Source: Caulobacter sp. SLTY (GTDB lineage Bacteria; Pseudomonadota; Alphaproteobacteria; Caulobacterales; Caulobacteraceae). Taken from it: DNA of 64,000 nt. Positions within the stretch are counted from its first letter, which is position 1; each line of letters starts with the position of its first letter. The stretch lies in NCBI RefSeq assembly GCF_009905535.1, contig NZ_JAAALA010000012.1, positions 45,726 through 109,725 of the forward strand, in the 5' to 3' direction. Made by a program: the position numbers and the translations under genes. The notes beneath the pieces were generated by a model. That model made no database searches. It saw nothing but the letters and a program-made list of their open reading frames with translations, and was not told the origin of the DNA. Positions 1 through 7,784 of the stretch are shown here, piece after piece.

Positions 1-1
1 C

Positions 2-790
2 GGCAGCTTCGTGAAGGTCCCCTTCGAAACCGTGGCCCCGCGTTCCGAGGTGTTCGAGGCCGAGCAGACGTCGGACCGGTCGTTCGCCCGGTTCGTCCGC
101 AACAACGTCAAGGCCCACAAGCAGCCCGGTTACGCCATCGTCGAGATTTCGCTGAAAGCCCCCGGCGCCACGCCGGGTGACGCCAGCGCCGAGCAGATGG
201 AGGCGGTCGCCGACCTGGCCGAGCGCTACGGTCTGTCGGACATCCGGGTGACCCATGAGCAGAACCTGGTCCTGCCGCATGTGAAGCTGGACGATGTGCC
301 CGCCGTCCACCGCGGCCTGCAGTCGGTGGGCCTGGCCACCTCCAACATCAGCCTGATCAGCGATATCATCGCCTGCCCGGGCCTCGACTACTGCGCCCTG
401 GCCAATGCGCGGGCCATCCCGGTCGCCCAGTCGATCCAGGACCGCTTCGCCGATCCGGACCGGGCCGAGGACGTGGGCGAGCTGAAGATCAAGATCAGCG
501 GCTGCATCAACGCCTGCGGCCACCACCATGTCGGCCACATCGGGGTGCTGGGCGTCGACAAGAAGGGCGAGGAATTCTACCAGCTGAGCCTCGGCGGCTC
601 GGGGGCGGAGGACGCCTCCCTGGCCGCCATCCTCGGCCCGGCCCTGCCGGCCGACAAGGTGGCCGATGCGGTCGACAAGCTGGTCGAGACCTACCTGTCC
701 ATGCGGACGGACGGCGAACGTTTCCTCGATACCTTCCGCCGCGCGGGCATGGCCCCCTTCAAGGAGGCTGTCTATGCCGACGCTCATTAA
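2..790 (+). CDS. cysI: Sulfite/nitrite reductase hemoprotein, C-terminal half (partial)
   Basis: This is the C-terminal part of an assimilatory sulfite reductase hemoprotein, which reduces sulfite to sulfide in the cytoplasm using siroheme coupled to a 4Fe-4S cluster. The frame is open to the window edge, so the true start lies upstream; about 260 codons are visible, roughly half the usual length of 550. The cluster/siroheme ligands are seen as C-x5-C in ACPGLDYC (codon near 374) and C-x3-C in SGCINACG (near 503-515). The repeated ferredoxin-like half domain precedes them. The gene overlaps the next by 17 bp and an AAGGAGG lies just before that start, so it forms an operon with the DUF934 gene and cysH. 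The nitrite reductase family is close, but the cysH neighbour favours sulfite reductase. Confidence 0.9.
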   Translation, partial: GSFVKVPFETVAPRSEVFEAEQTSDRSFARFVRNNVKAHKQPGYAIVEISLKAPGATPGDASAEQMEAVADLAERYGLSDIRVTHEQNLVLPHVKLDDVPAVHRGLQSVGLATSNISLISDIIACPGLDYCALANARAIPVAQSIQDRFADPDRAEDVGELKIKISGCINACGHHHVGHIGVLGVDKKGEEFYQLSLGGSGAEDASLAAILGPALPADKVADAVDKLVETYLSMRTDGERFLDTFRRAGMAPFKEAVYADAH

Positions 791-1271
791 GCGCACCGGT
801 GAGGGCTTCACCGCCGCCGAGGACATCTTCACCGATGTGGCCGACGAGGACGCCATTCCGAACGGTCCGGTGATCCTGTCCATGGCCCGCTTCCAGGCCG
901 AGGGCGACGCCCTGGTCACCGCCGGCCGCAGCGTCGGCGTCCGCATCCAGCCGGACGAGGCGGTCGAGGACCTGGCCTATGACCTGCCGCGCCTGGCGTT
1001 GGTGGGGGCGGTGTTCCCCAAGTTCCGGGATGGACGCGCCTTCACCACCGCAACTCTGCTGCGCGAGCGGCTGGGCTATCAGGGCGAGGTGCGGGCCATG
1101 GGCGAGGTGATGCGCGACCAGGCGCTGTTCATGGTTCGCTGCGGCTTCGACAGTTTTGCGCCGGTCGACGGCGCCACTCCTTCCGACTGGGCCAAGGCGG
1201 CCGGCCTGTTCCGGCATGTGTACCAGCGCGCGGCCGACCACCGCCCGCCGGCCTTCGAGGAGCGGGGCTGA
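774..1271 (+). CDS. DUF934 family protein, sulfur-assimilation accessory
   Basis: A 165-residue protein of the DUF934 family, which in proteobacteria typically lies between cysI and cysH and is presumed to assist sulfite reduction; no biochemical role can be read from the sequence. The start ATG at 774 was chosen because an excellent AAGGAGG sits at 761-767; the frame is open further upstream but without such a signal. The family core, with alternating acidic and hydrophobic stretches (EDLAYDLPRLALVGAVFPKF, then a GRAFTTATLLRERLGYQGEVRA-like segment), is visible in the middle. The stop overlaps the cysH start in a TGATG, so translation is probably coupled. No signal peptide or metal motif is seen. 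Confidence 0.85.
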   Translation: MPTLIKRTGEGFTAAEDIFTDVADEDAIPNGPVILSMARFQAEGDALVTAGRSVGVRIQPDEAVEDLAYDLPRLALVGAVFPKFRDGRAFTTATLLRERLGYQGEVRAMGEVMRDQALFMVRCGFDSFAPVDGATPSDWAKAAGLFRHVYQRAADHRPPAFEERG

Positions 1272-2008
1272 TGGCCTTCGACCAACTCGAGCGACCCACC
1301 GCTGCGGCGGCCTTCGACGCGGACCTGCGCGACGCTCATCCCACCACCATCATCGAGGCAGCCGTCGCCCGGTTCGGCGACCGGCTGGCGCTGGTCTCCT
1401 CCTTCGGGGCCGAGAGCGCCGTGCTCCTGCACCTGGCCGCCCAAGTGAACAAGGACATCCCGGTCCTCTTCCTCGACACCGGCATGCTGTTTGGCCAGAC
1501 GCTCGACTACCGCAAGCAGCTGGCTCAGCAACTGGGTCTGACCGACGTGCGCGACCTGCGCCCGCGTTTCCAGGATCTGGCCGTGGGTGACCCCGACGCC
1601 AACCTGTGGAAGACCAACACCGACGCCTGCTGCAACATCCGCAAGGTGCTGCCCCTCGACCGGGCGCTGAGCGGCTTCGACGCCTGGCTGACCGGCCGCA
1701 AGCGGTTCCACGGCGGCGACCGCCTGCGCCTGCCCGTCGTCGAACAGGCCGAGACGCAGCTGAAGTTCAACCCCCTGGCCAACTGGTCGAAGTCCGACCT
1801 CGACGCCTACGTCGTCCAGCACGACCTGCCGGCCCACCCCCTGGTCGCCCAGGGCTATCCCTCCATCGGCTGCTGGCCCTGCACCAGCCCGGTCGAGGAG
1901 GGTCAGGACGTCCGCGCCGGCCGCTGGGCCGGACAGGACAAGACCGAGTGCGGGATCCATGTGGCCCGCGCTAATGTGGCGCCGACGAATGTGGGCGGCG
2001 GGATCTGA
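1271..2008 (+). CDS. cysH: Adenylyl-sulfate reductase (4Fe-4S type, thioredoxin-dependent)
   Basis: Reduces activated sulfate (APS, possibly PAPS) to sulfite in assimilatory sulfate reduction. The 245-residue length is normal. The sulfate-adenylyl binding start SSFGAES is near residue 43. The paired cysteines C120-C121 (DACCNIRK) and C201/C204 (GCWPC) are the 4Fe-4S ligands that separate APS-type enzymes from cluster-free PAPS reductases, and the catalytic cysteine is C227 in ECGIH near the C-terminus. All functional residues are present. It starts by a TGATG overlap with the DUF934 gene and appears to be the last gene of the sulfur operon. Confidence 0.95.
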   Translation: MAFDQLERPTAAAAFDADLRDAHPTTIIEAAVARFGDRLALVSSFGAESAVLLHLAAQVNKDIPVLFLDTGMLFGQTLDYRKQLAQQLGLTDVRDLRPRFQDLAVGDPDANLWKTNTDACCNIRKVLPLDRALSGFDAWLTGRKRFHGGDRLRLPVVEQAETQLKFNPLANWSKSDLDAYVVQHDLPAHPLVAQGYPSIGCWPCTSPVEEGQDVRAGRWAGQDKTECGIHVARANVAPTNVGGGI

Positions 2009-2031
2009 CCGCCCGACTTTGAGGGGCGACG

Positions 2032-2436
2032 ATGAGCGACGAGGAAGGGCGGCAGTCCCTGACCGGGGTCTGGCACGGCCTGTTCACCTACCCCTACGAG
2101 CAGGAGCCCGGGGCCTTCGTCGCCACTCTGATGGAGTTCGGGTCATTTCTGAGCGGCACAACCCACGAGGAAGGCCAGTTCCGGGATGGCCGAATGGGCA
2201 CGCTGCTCGCCATGATCGACGGCGAGCGCGAAGGGACGGATGTCTATTTCGACAAGACTTACGACGGGACCGGCGGCTGGGATCACCTGGTCCGCTACCA
2301 GGGCGTGATCAATGCCGACTGGACGGAGATCGAGGGCCGCTGGGTCGTCCCCGGCGTCTGGGACGGCCGCTTCCTGATGATCCGGTCGAACAGCAGGTCG
2401 CTGGCAAGGGCCCGGGAACGGTTTGTGCGCGTCTGA
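2032..2436 (+). CDS. Hypothetical protein, 134 aa
   Basis: I do not recognise this protein. It starts at ATG 2032, 23 bp after cysH and preceded by a GAGGGGCGACG segment that can serve as ribosome binding site, so it may be cotranscribed. It has no signal peptide or membrane segment. It is rich in Gly, Trp and acidic residues in short alternating stretches (LTGVWHGLFTYPYEQ, EIEGRWVVPGVWDGRFLMIR), which suggests an all-beta fold of lipocalin or similar type. That is inference only; no catalytic motif is visible. It converges on the minus-strand 3D-domain gene. Confidence 0.7.
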   Translation: MSDEEGRQSLTGVWHGLFTYPYEQEPGAFVATLMEFGSFLSGTTHEEGQFRDGRMGTLLAMIDGEREGTDVYFDKTYDGTGGWDHLVRYQGVINADWTEIEGRWVVPGVWDGRFLMIRSNSRSLARARERFVRV

Positions 2437-2456
2437 TCGGGGTCGGGGTCAGGCGG

Positions 2457-3065
2457 CTAGTTGGCCGCCATCCGCAAACCGCCCGCCTTCGGGCAACCAG
2501 TGAAGGTCCCGGCCTTCATCACCGCCACCGTCTTGGTGTTGATCTTCATCAGCGGCTTCATCGAGCCCCGGCCATGGCCGGTGAACAGATCGACCTTGGC
2601 GCCCTTCACGGCCCCGCCGGTGTCGGAGACGTACCAATAGCCGTCGTGGCTCGAGCCGTCGGGCATGGTCAGGCCGACCGTGTCTGGAATGTAGATGATC
2701 GAGCGCTTTGGAGCGATCCGGGGATCGGTCGCCGCTGTGCGCATGGCCACCACCGGACAGCCCAGCGAGTCGCGAGCGCCGGCGCCGCCACCGCCCGAGT
2801 GATAGAGGGTCACCCGCATGTTCCAGTCAACGTCATCGGGAACGGATCCGTCAACAATCGCGTTGTCGGTCTGCAGGATCGCGTCGTCCGGAATCGGCGA
2901 CATGGTTCCGCGGAGTCCAGCCTCGGCGGCGGACGGTGCGACGGTTTTCTGCGCGATAAGATCCCCAATGGGATCGTGGTTGGCGCTGCCCAGACCCTGG
3001 GCGGACGAAGAACTTGCAACCAGCATAAAAGCCAGTGCGGCGAGGTACGTTGAGGTACGCTGCAA
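2457..3065 (-). CDS. Secreted 3D (Asp-Asp-Asp) domain protein
   Basis: A 202-residue exported protein ending in a 3D domain, the double-psi beta-barrel fold named for three conserved aspartates and found in MltA-type murein hydrolases and related proteins. I chose a TTG start at 3065 because it directly follows an A/G-rich AAAAAGGGGGG and gives a good signal peptide (MQRTSTYLAALAFMLVASSSSAQ). The 3D segment carries DPRIAPKRSIIYIP, DGYWYVSDTGG and VDLFTGHG. Known 3D proteins act on or bind peptidoglycan; whether this one is catalytic is unknown. It diverges from the glutathione transferase gene, the shared gap being about 96 bp. An internal ATG near 3008 would truncate the signal. Confidence 0.8.
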   Translation of the reverse strand: MQRTSTYLAALAFMLVASSSSAQGLGSANHDPIGDLIAQKTVAPSAAEAGLRGTMSPIPDDAILQTDNAIVDGSVPDDVDWNMRVTLYHSGGGGAGARDSLGCPVVAMRTAATDPRIAPKRSIIYIPDTVGLTMPDGSSHDGYWYVSDTGGAVKGAKVDLFTGHGRGSMKPLMKINTKTVAVMKAGTFTGCPKAGGLRMAAN

Positions 3066-3161
3066 CAGCGGGCCCCCCTTTTTCTCGTCGACAGGTGGCG
3101 GGCTGATTAGCCGCCCAGGCCGCCGAACGCAACCCCACCCTTTGTCGCACGGAGAAAATCC

Positions 3162-3749
3162 ATGAGTATCACTGTGTTCGGGGACAGCATCTCCGGCAAT
3201 TGCCTCAAGGTGAAGTGGACCGCTGAGCGAATCGGCCTGCCGTATCGCTGGGTCGAAACCGACATCCTGAAGGGGGAAAGTCGCACCCCGGATTTCCTCG
3301 CGCGGAACCCGGCGGGGCAGGTCCCGCTGATCATCTTGGAGGATGGTCGCGCTATAGCGCAAAGCAACGCAATTATACTGTATCTTGCTGAAGGGTCGGA
3401 TTTGATCCCGAAGGACTCGTACGCCCGCGCCAAGATGTTCGAGTGGCTGTTCTGGGAGCAGTACAGTCATGAGCCCTACGTCGCCGTGGCCCGTTTCCAG
3501 ATGGCCTATATGGGCAAGGCGGCGGCCGACCTGGACCCCAAGATCGTCGAACGGGGCAAGGCGGCCTTGGCGCGGCTCGAGCGGGCCTTGCAGGACGGTC
3601 CCTTCCTGGTCGGCGATGACCTGACCCTGGCGGACATCGCCCTGGTGGCCTACACCCGGGTGGCGCACGAGGGCGGCTTCGACCTGACGGACTACCCGGA
3701 GGTCCAGGCTTGGATCGGGCGCGTGGAATCGGCGCTGGGCATCGTCTGA
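3162..3749 (+). CDS. Glutathione S-transferase family protein
   Basis: A 195-residue cytosolic glutathione transferase-like protein. The N-terminal thioredoxin-like domain (about residues 1-78) shows the cis-proline NPAGQVPLII and the glutathione-contacting IAQSNAIILYLAEG. The all-helical C-terminal domain carries the conserved DDLTLADIALVAYTRVA motif (N-capping box). The start region ISGNCLKVKW has a serine where many bacterial classes have the catalytic Ser or Cys. The substrate is unknown. The gene stands alone between the divergent 3D-domain gene and the S1/P1 nuclease gene. Confidence 0.9.
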   Translation: MSITVFGDSISGNCLKVKWTAERIGLPYRWVETDILKGESRTPDFLARNPAGQVPLIILEDGRAIAQSNAIILYLAEGSDLIPKDSYARAKMFEWLFWEQYSHEPYVAVARFQMAYMGKAAADLDPKIVERGKAALARLERALQDGPFLVGDDLTLADIALVAYTRVAHEGGFDLTDYPEVQAWIGRVESALGIV

Positions 3750-3771
3750 CCCGCGCCTCGCGGAGCCTCCC

Positions 3772-4788
3772 ATGCGTAAACGCCGTATCGCCCTCGCCCT
3801 GACCGCCGCCGTCCTCTGGGGTGGAGTCGCCGCCACCCAGGCGCTTGGCTGGGGCGCGACCGGCCACCGGATCATCGGTCAGCTTGCCATCGAGACCCTG
3901 CCCGAGGAAATCCCCGGCTTCCTGCGCGGCAGGAAGGCGATCGAGGCGATGGGCGAGCTGGCTCGCGAGCCGGATCGCTGGAAAGGCTCAGGCAAGCTGC
4001 ACGACGCCGACCGCGAGGGGGCGCACTTCGTCGATATCGATGACGAGGGCAAGGTGTTCGGCATCATGCCGCTCGGCGACCTGAAGGCGACGCGCCAGGA
4101 GTATGAGAAGGCGTTGCAGGCCGGCGGCAAAGACGGCTGGGAGGCTGGCTGGCTGCAATACGCGATCATCGACGGCTACCACCATCTGGTCACCGACTTC
4201 CGCTACTGGCGGATGCTTACGGCGATGGAGAAGCGGGCCAAGGGGTCGCAGAGGGCCTGGTACAAGGCTGACCGACTGCGCCGCGAACAGTTGATCCTGC
4301 GGGACCTCGGCGAACTGGGTCACTACGTGGGCGACGGCTCGCAGCCGCTGCATACATCGATCCATTACAACGGCTGGGGCGATTACCCGAACCCCAAGGG
4401 CTACACGACCGAGCGCATCCACGGGCCCTTCGAAGGCGCCTTCGTCAACCGCTCGGTGACCCTGGCCGGCGCGCGCGCCGTGCTGCCGCCGTTCCGCGAC
4501 TGCGCCTGCTCGATCGAGCAGCGGACGGTCGCCTACCTCCTGGCCACCAACAAGCAGACTGAGCCGCTCTACGTGCTGTGGGGCGAGGGGGCGTTCAAGG
4601 GCGCGGACCCGCGAGGCGTCGCCTTCGCCACTGAGCGGGTGGCGGCCGGCGGGGCGGAGATGCGCGACCTGGTCGTCATGGCCTGGCGGGCCAGCGCCAC
4701 GGGCAAGGTCGGTTGGCCCGCGGTGGCGGTCGAGGACGTGGTGTCCGGCAAGGTCGATCCCTGGGAATCCCTGCGGGGCAAGGACTGA
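3772..4788 (+). CDS. Secreted S1/P1-type nuclease
   Basis: A zinc-dependent secreted nuclease of the S1/P1 family, expected to cleave single-stranded nucleic acid or act as a 3'-nucleotidase in the periplasm or outside. The signal peptide (MRKRRIALALTAAVLWGGVAATQALG) would leave WGATGHRI as mature N-terminus. In this family the N-terminal Trp is itself a zinc ligand, and the histidine of GH follows. Further probable ligands are the Asp in AREPDRWK, His in GAHFVDID, His and Asp in YHHLVTDF, and His/Asp in LGHYVGDGSQPLH. The length (338) is normal for bacterial members. The stop overlaps the Nudix start in TGATG, implying coupling. Confidence 0.88.
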   Translation: MRKRRIALALTAAVLWGGVAATQALGWGATGHRIIGQLAIETLPEEIPGFLRGRKAIEAMGELAREPDRWKGSGKLHDADREGAHFVDIDDEGKVFGIMPLGDLKATRQEYEKALQAGGKDGWEAGWLQYAIIDGYHHLVTDFRYWRMLTAMEKRAKGSQRAWYKADRLRREQLILRDLGELGHYVGDGSQPLHTSIHYNGWGDYPNPKGYTTERIHGPFEGAFVNRSVTLAGARAVLPPFRDCACSIEQRTVAYLLATNKQTEPLYVLWGEGAFKGADPRGVAFATERVAAGGAEMRDLVVMAWRASATGKVGWPAVAVEDVVSGKVDPWESLRGKD

Positions 4789-5234
4789 TGCTGGAGTTCG
4801 GCGCGCGCGATCCGGAGAAGGCCTACCGCCTGCGCCCGGCCGCCTTCGGCATCTGCGAGAAGGACGGCCTGATCGCCACCGTCCGCGTCGAACGCGACGC
4901 CGGTCGCAGCTATCACGACCTGCCGGGCGGGGCGGTCGACGGGCTGGAGACCGAGAGCCAGGCGGTGATCCGCGAGTTCGGCGAGGAGACCGGCCTGATC
5001 GTCGAGCCGGGCGAGCAGATGCTGCGCGCCAGCCAGCTGTTCCTCAAGAGCGACGGCGAACCGGTGGAGAACGAAGGCGGCGTCTACCTCGCGCGCCTGG
5101 TTGGCCAGGACCCCACTCTCAAGATTGAGGACGACCACACTCTGGAATGGATGACGCCGGAGGCCGCCATCGTGGCGCTCCGCCACGAGAGCCACGCCTG
5201 GGCCGTGGCCCGATGGTTGCGCTCCCGCCGCTGA
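4788..5234 (+). CDS. Nudix hydrolase
   Basis: A 148-residue Nudix-fold pyrophosphohydrolase. The complete Nudix box is visible: G-x5-E-x7-REFGEETG (beginning GGAVDGLETES), whose glutamates bind the catalytic divalent metal. The substrate (a nucleoside diphosphate linked to X) cannot be told. I chose the ATG at 4788, overlapping the S1/P1 nuclease stop, rather than a start at 4713 that would lie deep in the upstream gene. Coupling to a nuclease hints at a nucleotide-salvage or clean-up role, but this is inference. Confidence 0.88.
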   Translation: MLEFGARDPEKAYRLRPAAFGICEKDGLIATVRVERDAGRSYHDLPGGAVDGLETESQAVIREFGEETGLIVEPGEQMLRASQLFLKSDGEPVENEGGVYLARLVGQDPTLKIEDDHTLEWMTPEAAIVALRHESHAWAVARWLRSRR

Positions 5235-5262
5235 GGGCGCAGCTTTCCGAGGGGAGGGCTCC

Positions 5263-5883
5263 ATGACCAGCTTCTACGACCGCCATATCATGCCGCGCCT
5301 GATCGGCTGCGCCTGTGGAGCCAAGCCGATCACCTATCAGCGGCGCAAGGTCGTGCCGCGCGCGGCCGGAAAGGTGTTGGAGCTGGGTATCGGCGGTGGG
5401 ATGAACCTGATCCACTATGACCCGGCCCAGGTTTCGAGCGTCTCGGGCGTCGATCCCTCCGCCGAACTGCGGGCGCGCGCCGAGGCCGCGCCACGGCCCG
5501 CCGGCCTCAATGTCGAGATTCGCGATGGGACCGCCGAAGCGCTGCCCTATGAGGCCGCCAGCTTCGACTGCGTGGTCTGCACCTTCACCCTCTGCACGGT
5601 GGCCGATCCGTCGGCGGCGCTGGCCGAGGCGCGGCGGGTGTTGAAGCCCGGCGGCCGGTTCCTGTTCTGCGAGCATGGCCTGGCCCCCGACGCAGGAGTC
5701 GCCAAATGGCAGCGTCGAATAGAGCCGGTATGGAAGCGGCTGGCCGGGGGATGCCGCCTCACCCGCCCGGTCGGGGCAATGCTGACCGCAGCCGGCCTCA
5801 GCCTGACCGACCTGTCGACCATGTACCTGCCCGGCACGCCGCGCGTCGTCGGCTGGAACGAATGGGGCGAGGCGCGGGCCTGA
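5263..5883 (+). CDS. Class I SAM-dependent methyltransferase
   Basis: A 206-residue Rossmann-fold methyltransferase. Motif I is VLELGIGGGMNL near residue 47, followed by the acidic loop GVDPSAE and the LPYEAASFDCVVCTFTLCTV region with RRVLKPGGRFLFCEHG, typical of Methyltransf_11 proteins. The overall layout, including the cysteine-rich N-terminus RLIGCACG and a C-terminal WKRLAGGCRLTR segment, resembles the METTL7-like thiol/lipid methyltransferases of bacteria; the substrate is not determined. An AGGGGAGGG ribosome binding site precedes the ATG. It begins 28 bp after the Nudix gene. Confidence 0.85.
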   Translation: MTSFYDRHIMPRLIGCACGAKPITYQRRKVVPRAAGKVLELGIGGGMNLIHYDPAQVSSVSGVDPSAELRARAEAAPRPAGLNVEIRDGTAEALPYEAASFDCVVCTFTLCTVADPSAALAEARRVLKPGGRFLFCEHGLAPDAGVAKWQRRIEPVWKRLAGGCRLTRPVGAMLTAAGLSLTDLSTMYLPGTPRVVGWNEWGEARA

Positions 5884-5961
5884 GCCAAAGTCGCGCGTTG
5901 ACGCCCAACGTCTGGCCCGTCAAATGATGGCAGCCCGTTTGGGGGCGGTCTGGGGCAGCTC

Positions 5962-6843
5962 ATGGACGACGCGGCCTTCCTGTCAACGGTCGAGCGGTTG
6001 CGGGCCGACGTCGAACGCCGCTTGGCCGAGCTGCTGCCGGCCGAGGGCCAGTCGCCCACCGGCCTGACGGGCGCGGCGCGCTACGCCCTTCTGTCGCCGG
6101 GCAAGCGGTTCCGCCCGATCCTCACCCTGCTCACCGCCATCGACTTCGGGGCCGCCGAGGGCGCCGCGCTCGACGCGGCCTGCGCCTACGAGATGGTCCA
6201 CACCGCCTCGCTGATCCTCGACGACCTGCCGTCGATGGACGACGCCAACCTCCGCCGGGGCCTGGCCACCACCCACCGGGCCTTCGACGAGGCCAACGCC
6301 ATCCTGGCCGCTGTCGCCCTGCTCAACCGCGCCTACGGCGTGATTGCCGACGATGCAGGCCTGGCAGAGAGCGCCCGGGTCGAACTGGTCGCCCAGCTGT
6401 CGGAGACGATCGGCTTCCGGGGCCTGACCGCCGGCCAGGCCCGCGACCTGGATCGCCGGGGGCGGACGCTGAGCAACGACGAGATCGATCTGGTCAACCA
6501 TCAGAAGACGGGCGTGCTGCTGGTCGCCGCCGCGATGGCGGGCGGGTTGGTCGCCGGGGTGACGGGCGTGCGGCTGGCCGCCGTCGGCGAGTCCGCGCGA
6601 CGCCTGGGCCTCGCCTTCCAGATCCGCGACGACCTGCTCGATGTCACCGGGGCCGGCGACAAGGATGCGGGCAAGGACGCCGGCATGCCCACCCTGGTCA
6701 CCACCCTGGGCGAGGCGGGCGCCCGCGAGGCGATGCTGGGCTACCTGGATGCCGCCCGCGAGGCGCTCCAGCGGGCCGGCGGCGGCATGTCGGCCTGGCG
6801 CTATGCCGCCGGCTTCTTCGGCGCCCCGAAGGTCGTCGCGTGA
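5962..6843 (+). CDS. Polyprenyl diphosphate synthase (geranylgeranyl/farnesyl type)
   Basis: A trans-prenyltransferase of 293 residues that condenses isopentenyl diphosphate with an allylic diphosphate. The first aspartate-rich motif starts at D87 (DDLPSMDD, with two residues inserted between the Asp pairs as in bacterial short-chain FPP/GGPP synthases) and the second at D223 (DDLLD...DKDAGKD). KRFRP and the substrate lysine/arginine positions are conserved. A CrtZ-like hydroxylase is three genes downstream on the same transcript, so a role as geranylgeranyl diphosphate synthase for carotenoids (crtE-like) is likely; farnesyl diphosphate synthase (ispA) is the alternative. The stop overlaps the ABC ATPase gene by 4 bp. 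Confidence 0.85.
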   Translation: MDDAAFLSTVERLRADVERRLAELLPAEGQSPTGLTGAARYALLSPGKRFRPILTLLTAIDFGAAEGAALDAACAYEMVHTASLILDDLPSMDDANLRRGLATTHRAFDEANAILAAVALLNRAYGVIADDAGLAESARVELVAQLSETIGFRGLTAGQARDLDRRGRTLSNDEIDLVNHQKTGVLLVAAAMAGGLVAGVTGVRLAAVGESARRLGLAFQIRDDLLDVTGAGDKDAGKDAGMPTLVTTLGEAGAREAMLGYLDAAREALQRAGGGMSAWRYAAGFFGAPKVVA

Positions 6844-7784
6844 ACGACAACCGCCCGATCCTCAACGTCTGGGGCGCCGAGCACACCTATCGCTCGCGGC
6901 GCTATCTGAAAGGCGTCGACCTGACCCTGCGGGCCGGCGAGATATACGCCCTGCTCGGGCCGGCCGGGGCCGGCAAGGCCACCCTGGTCCAGGCCATCTG
7001 CGGCCGCATTCCCCTGAGCGCCGGCGACATCGCCCTCGTCGGCCAGAACCCGCGCGAGACCCCGATCAGCCGCTCGGCGCTGGGCCTGGTTCCGCACGCG
7101 ATGGCGCTCTACGACCATATGACGGTGCGGGAGAACCTGCTGACGTTCGGCCGCATGGCCGGGGTGCACGGTCGCACCCTTCGCGACGCAGTCAGGCAGG
7201 CCATGCACGTCACCCGCATCGCCGACTACGAGCGCGAGCCGGTCGGCCGGCTGTCGGACGGCGAGCAGCGGCGGGTGAACATCGCCTGCGCCATCCTGCA
7301 CAGTCCGCGGCTGCTCATCCTGGACGAACCGAGCGTCGGGGCCGACCCGGTGGCGCGCGAAGCCCTCGACGGCGCCGTTCGCGACCTGCGAGACGGCGGC
7401 ATGGCGATCTTGATGGCGACCGGCGATCTCGACCTGGCCGGTGAACTGGCCGACCGGGTCGGCTTCATGCGCGAGGGTCGGAAGGTTCTGGAGGGGGCCC
7501 CCCGGCAGTTGATCACCCAGGCCTTTGGTGAAGAAATGGAGATCCTGGTCCAGCTGGACGAGGATCCGGATGGCGACGACATGGTGGTCCTGGCGGCCGC
7601 CGGCCTGGAGCGCCGCGACAGAACCAACATCTGGACCACGCTCGACGCCGGGGCCTACGCCACGGCCGCGCGGCTAGACCGGGACCTGCGGCAGATGGGC
7701 GTGGTCCCCCGCGAGATTCGCGTGCGCCAGCCGTCGCTGGCCAACCTGTTCAACATGGTCGCCGACTGGCAGCAGGCCGCATGA
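6840..7784 (+). CDS. ABC exporter ATP-binding protein with degenerate catalytic motifs
   Basis: A 314-residue nucleotide-binding subunit of an ABC-2 type exporter (NodI/CcmA-like group), starting with GTG in an ATGA-type overlap with the prenyl synthase. Signature (LSDGEQRR), Walker B (LLILDEPS, D162 and E163) and D-loop (SVGADP) are intact. Three normally conserved residues differ: Walker A is GPAGAGKAT, with Ala47 in place of the Mg-coordinating Ser/Thr after K46; the Q-loop Gln is His86 (LVPHAMALYDH); and the H-loop His is Gly195 (ATGDLD). ATP hydrolysis may therefore be weak or altered. It overlaps the permease gene by 4 bp. The cargo is unknown. Confidence 0.88.
   Translation: MNDNRPILNVWGAEHTYRSRRYLKGVDLTLRAGEIYALLGPAGAGKATLVQAICGRIPLSAGDIALVGQNPRETPISRSALGLVPHAMALYDHMTVRENLLTFGRMAGVHGRTLRDAVRQAMHVTRIADYEREPVGRLSDGEQRRVNIACAILHSPRLLILDEPSVGADPVAREALDGAVRDLRDGGMAILMATGDLDLAGELADRVGFMREGRKVLEGAPRQLITQAFGEEMEILVQLDEDPDGDDMVVLAAAGLERRDRTNIWTTLDAGAYATAARLDRDLRQMGVVPREIRVRQPSLANLFNMVADWQQAA

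Noticed and set aside
1079..1960. Long minus-strand open frame across cysH
   Set aside because: Antisense shadow of a confident gene in high-GC DNA; its product is low-complexity with no motif.
6840..7784. ABC ATPase as a pseudogene because of altered motifs
   Set aside because: The frame is intact, other motifs are conserved and both ends overlap neighbours, so it is better read as a divergent functional gene.
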